Shown here one piece after another: positions 55,565-64,000 of a stretch of DNA of 64,000 nt. Positions within the stretch are counted from its first letter, which is position 1; every line of letters begins with the position of its first letter. The stretch is taken from NCBI RefSeq assembly GCF_025766255.1, contig NW_026516703.1, forward strand, positions 62,001-126,000, given 5' to 3'. Both the position numbers and the translations under genes were made by a program. The notes under the pieces are model-generated. The model was given only the letters and a program-made list of their open reading frames with translations, did no database searches and had not been told where the DNA came from. This stretch comes from Zychaea mexicana. Its lineage: Eukaryota > Mucoromycota > Mucoromycetes > Mucorales > Lichtheimiaceae.

Positions 55565-58500
55565 GGTGGAAGAAAGATAAGATTTTGCAGGATGAGGAGT
55601 TATTGGAAGAAGGCTATGATGAAGGCTACAAAGAAGGAGAAGAGACTAGGCAAGAGAGGGCGATTAGACAAAGCAGCGTCCTTTTTTTATAACGAAAGAA
55701 AAAGTGAGCAATTTAGTAAACTTTTTAGACCAGATTCCATTGGTTCCACCTCTCCTCTATGCTCTCTTCCCTCCACCCCCAACATCGTTTGCGAGCAAGC
55801 CCTGTGCTACCCCCATGGCATTGATTTTCCACTCATCCATCGGCCGCAATGCATCGGACACATTAGCTTCTTGATACTATGTCTTCCTCTGAGACAACAC
55901 ATCGTCGCGTTACCAGCAAGTAACCATAGAACTCACCATGTTGTCTGGAGCATGTAAGATACAGATCGGTCACATCCTAAAAATGGACTAGTCAAGATTA
56001 TGCCCCCTACACCTCGCTACAAATGTTCTTTACAGCGTCATTCTGCGCATTCTGTAGGTCCAGAATACGGTCTTCCCCTCCCCCAAAGAGAGATCATGGT
56101 GTAATATGCGCAAACAAGAGAGGAGTTTCTTTGTTGTCTTTGCTTATAACAAAATAGCTTTGGGCGGTTGGGGAGGCTGGTGCAGATGTGTGATATGTAG
56201 CAATGTCGGTCTGCTACTGTTTGCGGAACGACGACGAGAACGAAACAGGATATTTTATTTTTGTTGTTTTGCAGTTCCGAGGAACCAAAAGAATGAACCC
56301 TGTAGCGTTTGCCAATGCCATCCACCCCCTAAGCTAATCTTTCCGCGGGACGGGCCATGTGCGTACGTACAACGTTGCTATTGTTATTGTTGCTTGGTTG
56401 CTGTTGTTGCTATTCTATCTTTTGTATTTATATCTAGTATCATTGCTTGATGTATCTGTTATCATTGCTGATGCTGATTGGAATGGACAATCTCAAAGGG
56501 GCGTCGAGATGATCTCGGCCAATGCCATACTTGGCAACTTTCTAAAACTTGTATCAATCAACAACAATCAAACCTTATCCCTCCTTTCCCCACCCCAACC
56601 CACCCCCAAGAAGAATCGCTACTCTTCTACTATCCATCTGCCACTAATACTCCAACATATGCGTACATCATGTATCATACAGTAGCAACCAACCCCGCGG
56701 AAAAAAACAAATGCGCACAATTATCTGCAGATCATGGGTAACCTGTTTGGTTTATCGATAGACACACATATCCTTTTTACTATGATCATGTTGTTGATGA
56801 TGATGCTGCTGCTGCTCTTCTGTTAGTTAATGAGATTTCTGGGGGAGATCATCATCAATCATGCTGATTAAAATATTTCTGCAAGACACCTCAACGTCAT
56901 CAATAACACATTTATTCATATTCAGCTGTCAGCAGGCGTGCATTTGGTGATCATGCTGTGACCTTGTAGCATACTCACACACACACTGTGTCGGAGAGAA
57001 CGAGAAAGAATCACTGATATGTGCAAAGACTGGCTTGTTGACAAACACTGCATTCACGCTATATATCACATACTCAGATGCAGTTATGTTTTGATGATTA
57101 GGTGGACAAGTTTGACATTGTCTAAAAAGCTTGATTTCATCGTGTCTATTAAAATGGTTGGGTCACCTTGTTCAACTGCAAACGTTAATAGCTGAATGTG
57201 GTGCTTTTTTAAACTCAATGGTCCTGCCATTGCTGCAACAAAAAAAAAGGCCATTACGTAGAAACGATTATGCCAGGGCACCATCTATGACCAGGAACCT
57301 GTCGTAATTACTACGGGTATGCCATAATGAGTAAGCCCATGTGTGGCTTTTGTTCTTATGAATTGTCAACCACTTTATACGCAACAAATGGTAAATATAG
57401 CAGTACTGCACAGCGGCAAGCACTGACGTAATGATCTCATCAAGGTTTACCGTACTTAAAGAGTACAAACTTAGTTCTTCGCAGCACTCGGTGTATATTT
57501 TACATGATAGAACAGTTCTATGTGACTTGCTCCTTATACTTTTACCTACATAGAAAGCTTGACAAGTCCTCTTCAACTGGTGCAACATAGGCAAAAAGTG
57601 GAAGTGGGACAAGACCTGCAAGCCGGCTGGACAGTGGGCGCATCCACGTACTACATTTTGACAATATATCAGTCTGAATACTTCTTTTATAACAATATCA
57701 CAATACAGTATTATACCAAGTAATACCCACTATCTTCTTCACGCCACCAGCAAATAGCACCCAGCAGTCTCTAAGAAAAGCCAAAAAAGCCAGAGAACAG
57801 AAGTTTGCGTTATATATCACCGCTCGAGACAAAGAAAGTACTGATCGTATCATGCAATAGGTAGCACATTGGCCAAGCTAATACTTATTTACGACGACCC
57901 CAGTCCATGTACAATAAGTGAATGTCAAAAAAATGGATTATATTTCTGTACTCTATCTTGTTTGGGCTCATGTGACATATCTGTGGGGAAGAGTCCATAA
58001 CTCCTATCGCTCTAAGATCCAGCATGTGCCGGAAACCTTGCCCATAAGTGTGAGTTAAAAAAGGCTGTCAGATGACCTTCTACCGCTTGACGGGCGATGG
58101 CTGTAGATAGTACATTCCAGCTATTTCGAGACGAGAATTTGCGTGGATTTGGGACAGTAACAGAATCCGATCGCACATCCTCCAAAAAGTCAGAAAATGT
58201 ACAAGGATAGTATGTGTACATACAACGTGTATATATGATACCAGGTGACTGGATAACTTTTTTTGGTCTTTTTCCATAGTACACCCTTTCTCCTTCGATT
58301 CGCCAGATCTATTCTTGAATAATCATTGTTTGAAGCAATTCTTGCTGCCTTGGCAAAAGAGATGGGACCGTGAATCTCGGGTATTAGTAAGAGACTAAAA
58401 CTAACCAAGGAATACAAGAACAACAGCGTGTATTAGAAGAAGCAATTGAAATCGACGAATGGCATTAAAGAAAAGGGCAGTATGGCATTGAAAAAAAAAA

Positions 58501-60289
58501 GCAACGGCAAGAAGTCCTGGTGTACCAAGTCTTGAACAGAGAAGAGAGTGGTCATACATGCAAGAGAAAATGGCTCTGATTGAGTTTAATAATGGAAATG
58601 AATACATAAGCCATTTGTCACTAGAATATCAGCATGTGAGCCTCCGCGATCCACAGCAACGTACCACTATCCAATCCTTGGTTCCATTCCACCAAAAAAA
58701 AAAACAGGCGTAAACTTTTCAATAGCTACGGCATCAGAATAGAAGGCATTGATATAGAAGTCTTGTATACTCTAAAACCAAAGCAATACAGCACTGACGC
58801 ACTCTCTGGGGTCAACATTACTGAAGCCACATCATTCCGCCCTCAGCAGCTCCAGTAAAAGCAAACACTCACTGTCAATTCTTTGCACCAGCTGTGAAGT
58901 AATAAGAAACCATTGGTAGGTGGGTGCATGGCTTAAGACTTGGCAGAGTGCCGGTAGGAAAGAACAAGAAATGAGCCACGTTGATGACAACCTTTCTCTC
59001 GCCCTGTGTAATCAACACTGTCCATCCAAGAAACCACCTTCCTCCTTTTCTTTCCAACCCGTGTCTTTCTTGGCTGAGAACTGACAATAGAACTTGCAAA
59101 AGGGTGGACTAAAAGTAAGGCCGGTAGTAAGTGCTACATGGCCATAAATAATCAGGCTGTCCATTGTCCATCGGAATATGATGAAAGAAAAGGAATATAA
59201 AAGCAGTCGGGGAGTTTGTTAAAAGTAGAACAAAGTGCGGGGAGAGAAGCAACGATGAAAAGAGCAAGTATGAAGGAAGCGAGTGTTCACGAATTGATAC
59301 ATACCTTCAATATCACGTGTGACGCCACATTACGCCACAGTAGTAGGCTCAGACAACTTTAATAACTGTAAAAGCAACACGAGGAGTATGCGTGTGATGC
59401 CCTTGTCGGTGATAAACAACAGCTTGGACAAAGATGACCACGACAGCAGACCTATTCCTTAGCATCGGAGGATGGTTGCCTTGCATGTAAACAAGGAAGG
59501 TGTAGTTTCTTTGCATGTGCAGCATCATCATAATCAAAGATAATGCTTGTGGTAGCTGTAAAGTAGAAGGGAGAAGGCAGGAAACGCGATTATGCAGTCT
59601 GCTTCTATAGCGTAGATAGCCGACAATGAGCATTAGCAGATACACTGTACTATATAATTATGGTCATGTCACTGTGATGAATGCGGTTACTATGTATAAA
59701 GTGGCTCGAGGTCAACGTCGTGACTACAATCAAACAAATAGCAGTAGTTACTTTTATTTCTATTCAGTGATTTTTGCGATTGATATCTGCACCATACACA
59801 AACATTATGCCTTATCATGCGATAGTATTTAACCAGCATTACCAAGTGAAAGATTGGTTTTTTTTTTTTGAATTGTTGCAAACAGATCGCAAACCCGCTT
59901 TGACAAAATGTGCATCGGTTCGCTCAGTCCCTTTGTGTCTCCCGGGCTCTTGTTTTTGCGTGTTTGCATACCTAATTTATCATCAAGTTTGTGTGCGGCG
60001 TCTCATTGTGGTAACGTTAAAAAGTCTGTGCAAAGTGGGTAACCGTAGATTCGTTAACACGGAACTAAGAAGATTGCTGCCTAGAATTAACAAAGTAATC
60101 GTTTGTTATGAACACAGTAAGCAACGAAAGTTTGGCACCTTTAAATTGCCATTCTTGGTGTGCTGTGACTGTTTCAGCGAATTGCTGCATTTCGCTTCTG
60201 CCAGGAAAAAAAAAGTGTGCAAGTTTGTTCCATTAACCGGCTACGATCCTTCTATTTTTTTTTCTTCTTCGACATCAGAGAGGGCACTA
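55565..60289. other. 4.7-kb region between divergent trehalase and helicase genes
   Basis: It holds both promoters. It has C-rich runs near 56575-56615 and short CTG-type repeats near 56800. Many short frames occur, none with a recognisable domain, splice pattern or codon bias I would support as a gene. Confidence 0.5.
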
Positions 60290-63200
60290 ATGTTCGACGA
60301 CGGCGAAAATACGGATTCTATCTTTGACGTTTTCAGCGGCAAAGCCCACGCCAACGCTCTCGATGATTTTGACGACATTGAGATGGAAGAAGAAGAGGTC
60401 AATGAAGAAGAGAATGTCGAAAACACAAAGAATCACGCACAGGTCATTGCTCCCGACAGTGGAGTGCCACCCTCTGCTACCAGTGCACCAAGCAAACGTT
60501 TACGACCTGATAACAGTCCAAACAACAACATAACTGACGACGACGACGAAGCTGCTGCTGCTGCCAAGAGACATCGCGTTGAAGATCTAGCTGCCCCACA
60601 ACCGGTCGTGGCAGACACTTTTGAACAAAAAACTTCGCGCGAAGTGGCCAACATTGCTGGTCTGCAAAACGTCTCTGCAACAGAAGGCCCTCAAATTACG
60701 TTGCAGCACCAGGTAAAGAGAAAGTGCAAGAAAAGACTGCTTTGGGGCATATTGAACATTTGGACTGGAAGCAAACTGATTTAAACCTTTTGTTGTGTAT
60801 ATACTTCATACTATTTTGACATTTTAGGTTCGCCACCAAGTTGCAGTACCACCAAACTACAATTACGTTCCGATCTCGCAGCACGTGCCACCCAGCGATC
60901 CTGCACGAGTGTACCCATTCACCCTTGATCCTTTCCAGCGTGTGTCCGTCTCTTCAATCGAACGCAACGAATCAGTATTGGTGTCTGCCCACACGTCGGC
61001 TGGTAAAACGGTAGTCGCCGAATATGCCATTGCGCAGTGCTTGAAGAACAAACAGCGTATTATTTACACTTCGCCTATCAAGGTAGAATTCAAAACTCGT
61101 TGAAAAAAATTATTGCAAAAAAAAGAACCAAGGAAGGGGAGGGGACTAATCATATGAAACGATACATGGATGATAGGCCCTGTCGAATCAGAAGTTCCGA
61201 GAATTCACAGAAGAATTCGGCGACGTTGGCTTGATGACCGGTGATGTTACTATTAACCCCCAAGCATCATGTCTTGTAATGACAACCGAAATTTTGCGAT
61301 CCATGTTGTATCGTGGCTCTGAAATCATTCGTGAAGTCGCCTGGGTTGTTTATGACGAAATTCATTACATGAGAGATTCAGGTAAAGCGAGGACAAGGGA
61401 AGTGAGAGAGGGAGAGTAAATTTTTAAAAGAAGAGTGATGCTCATTTTGTGTCTTTTTCTTCGCAAAACTATGTAGAACGTGGTGTTGTTTGGGAAGAAT
61501 CCATCATCTTATTGCCTCATGCCGTGCGCTATGTCTTTTTGTCGGCCACTATTCCAAATGCTATGCAATTTGCCGAGTGGATCTGCAAGATTCACGAACA
61601 GCCATGTCACGTGGTGTACACAGATTTCCGTCCCACTCCTTTACAGCACTATCTGTTCCCCGCTGGTGGCGACGGTATCCATTTAGTCGTGGACGAAAAG
61701 AGTCAATTCAAGGAGGACAACTTCCAACGAGCCATTGCTGCCTTGTCGGACCGTCAGGGTGATGATGTTGCTGGTACCAAGGCACGTGGTAGAGGTGGTA
61801 ACAAGGGACCAAAGACTTTCAAGGGTGGCAACAAGAACGACGCGCCTTCGGATATCTTCCGTATCATCAAAATGGTCATGTTGAAGAACTACCATCCTGT
61901 GATCGTTTTCAGTTTTGCAAAGCGTGAATGTGAAGCAAATGCCTTACAACTGAGTAAATTGGACTTTAATGATGGTAAGCAGTTTGCATGGATAGCGCAT
62001 ATTTCCAATTTTCCTATCCAACAAGACACATACTCATATGTGTGGACTGACAATCGTCCTCTCCTTTTGCCGCATAGAAAACGAACGTGATATGGTTTCT
62101 CAAGTTTTCAATAACGCCATCTCATCGCTCAACGAGGACGATCGTCAACTGGCACAAATTCAACAACTTTTGCCATTGCTACGACGCGGTATTGGTGTCC
62201 ATCATGGTGGTCTCTTGCCAATCATGAAAGAAACAATTGAAGTTTTGTTCCAAGAGGGCTTGCTGAAGGTGCTCTTTGCTACTGAAACTTTCTCGATCGG
62301 TTTGAACATGCCTGCCAAGACAGTAGTGTTTACAAGCGTACGAAAATTCGATGGCAAAGAGATGCGATGGGTATCATCCGGTGAATATATCCAAATGTCC
62401 GGTCGTGCTGGTCGTAGAGGTCTTGATGAGCGTGGTGTTGTCATTATGATGATTGATGAAAAAATGGAGCCTGTTATTGCCAAGGGCATGGTCAAGGTAT
62501 ATCACGATTTGTTTTTCTGTGCTAAAAATGATTGCTGCGTAGTTGGTCGCTAATACAACCGTTTTATCTGTTGCAGGGTGAATCTGATCGCATGAATTCC
62601 GCATTCCATCTAAGTTATAACATGGTTCTCAACCTTTTACGAGTCGAAGGCGTAAGTCCTGAATTTATGCTGGAGCGCTGTTTCTACACTTTCCAAAATG
62701 ATGCAAATATTCCAGATTACGAGCGAGGTATGTATGGGAGTGGATTAAAAGAGAGAGTGAAGAAGTTTGGCTATTTAAATATAAATTTATTTTGCGCTTC
62801 AGATCTAACACACATCCTTACTCACTATTTGCAGATCTGGCTCAGCTGGAGGCTGAACGAAGGTCCGTGGTTGTACCTGACGAAGAAGAGATCGCCTCCT
62901 ATTATGAAGTGCGCAAACAAATCGATACCTACACCCGCGACGTTCGTGATGTCGTCAGCCATCCTACTTACTGTTTGCCTTTCTTGCAGCCTGGTCGTCT
63001 TGTTCGTATCAAGCACTTGGATATGGATTTCGGCTGGGGTGCGGTGGTCAACTACTCACGAGCCAAGACGCACAAGAACAAGAATAATACCGACCCAGAG
63101 CCTGCCAATTTCATTTTGGACGTCTTACTCTTCTGTGAACAGAGCAGCTCGATGTCCAAAGATGCTGAGGGAAGAACAGTAGGAGTCCTACCCGCAGAAT

Positions 63201-64000
63201 CTGATGAAACGGGTGCTTTAATGGTAAGCTTTGCTGCACTTTATAACTATATCGATATCTCTTTTGATGATTGTGTTACTTACTAAATGACTTCATTTGT
63301 GTTAATTACAATAGGCTGTTCCAGTAGCACTCTCTGCATTGGAAGGTATCAGTCACATTCGATTGGTTCTACCCAAAGAAGTACGAAGCAACGATTCTCG
63401 CAAGTCTGTGTTAAAATCTATTCGGGAAGTAAAAAAGCGATTCCCTGATAATATGCCGCTTTTGGATCCGGTCGAAAACATGAACATCAAGGATCCTGAG
63501 TTCAAGAAACTTGTAGCGGTGAGCCTTTTTCTATGTCTGATTATGAATTTTTCTGATGATCATGGTGTACACAGCAGCTGCTAATATATACTTAAACCTT
63601 CTAGAAAATTGTCATGTTGGAGAAGACACTGCTGGCACATCCCCTGAGTCAATCTCCTGATCTACCAGTATTATATGATGCTTATGCTACCAAGGTTGAA
63701 TTGACAGAAAAAGTCAGAGCTATGAAGAAAAAGATCACCGAAGCACAATCTATTATTCAACTGGATGAACTCAAGAGTCGAAAGCGTGTGATGCGACGGT
63801 AAGGACTTCTTTATATTTACTTTGGCTTTTTCGACGTATATAAAGGCTCATGAACTGATAATCATCGTTTCACGTTTCTATTCGTAGACTTGGATTCACT
63901 ACACAAGCCGATGTCGTTGAGATGAAGGGCCGTGTGGCATGCGAAATCAGCACGGGTGACGAGTTACTGCTAACTGAAATGATTTTCCAAAACGTGTTTA
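60290..64000 (+). CDS. MTR4: ATP-dependent RNA helicase Mtr4 (Ski2-like), 3' part beyond window
   Basis: Nuclear exosome helicase that unwinds RNAs for 3'-5' decay, as part of TRAMP-type complexes. Exons: 60290-60712, 60828-61082, 61177-61381, 61477-61974, 62078-62496, 62577-62727, 62835-63223, 63315-63518, 63605-63798, 63888 onwards; frames join throughout. Acidic N-terminus, Walker A AHTSAGKT (195-202), DEIH box (286-289), SAT in VFLSATIPN, and [10 protein letters not shown] in the second RecA domain. The KOW/arch part begins near [16 protein letters not shown]. The start is the first ATG before the acidic N-terminus; upstream open sequence lacks a better start. The C-terminus is cut by the window edge. 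Confidence 0.94.

Noticed and set aside
59774..60289. Upstream extension of the Mtr4 frame
   Set aside because: It is open by chance. It has Cys- and Phe-rich sequence unlike Mtr4 N-termini, and the first ATG before the acidic N-terminus at 60290 fits the family.

Overview
The window looks like a nuclear contig from an early-diverging filamentous fungus, most likely Mucoromycota (Mucorales-like). The evidence is short GT-AG introns of roughly 50-200 bp, a chitin deacetylase, a neutral trehalase, an Mtr4 helicase, and DDE elements and uncharacterised gene families that I associate with Mucorales genomes. Genus cannot be fixed from the sequence alone. I see no rRNA, tRNA or CRISPR.

Layout. Positions 1-37201 are a transposon-built accessory region and 37202-64000 is ordinary gene space. 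The dominant structure is a giant near-perfect palindrome, 2588-37199, with a unique 784-bp centre (19121-19904). Its left arm (2588-19120) and right arm (19905-37199) are 13,465 and 13,466 bp long once one arm-specific insertion is removed from each: a 3,066-bp TA-targeting transposon at 5451-8516 in the left arm, and a 3,826-bp PIF/Harbinger element at 30854-34679 in the right arm. Each arm ends in an inverted copy of a 2,607-bp TA-targeting DDE transposon (element E: E1 2588-5194; E2 30764-37199 interrupted by Harbinger). The whole 34.6-kb unit is therefore bounded by element-E terminal repeats and flanked by TA on both sides. Outside E1, positions 1-2587 repeat the outer part of the right arm in direct orientation, so E1 sits on a second axis of symmetry and the array probably continues beyond the left edge.

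Arm cargo, from centre outwards: gene A (large uncharacterised fungal family with an RGTNS-EGG block and a GHYDPWL block; broken by stops shared by both arms), a broken pogo/Tigger transposase, a fragment resembling the gene A C-terminus, and gene B (multi-exon, PD-(D/E)XK-like D...EWK signature). Gene B is interrupted by a very AT-rich TA-flanked cassette encoding an Asn/Lys-rich 226-residue frame. Insertions shared by both arms (Tigger, AT cassette, stops in gene A) predate the inversion-duplication; the 3.07-kb element, Harbinger and several point changes postdate it.

Gene space: NAD kinase (-, 8 exons including an 18-nt micro-exon for the GGDG motif), whose stop lies 145 bp from the transposon edge; a 6-kb stretch with fossils of gene A-like and Tigger-like sequences; a zinc metalloproteinase with a jacalin-like C-terminus (+); an unrecognised 211-residue protein (+); a secreted, probably GPI-anchored chitin deacetylase-like protein (-); neutral trehalase with a Ca-binding loop and an RRAS site (-); and the first ten exons of Mtr4 (+), cut by the right edge. 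The right-hand genes are housekeeping or cell-wall genes with no evident functional link to the palindrome. Gene models were spliced by eye and checked for reading-frame closure.
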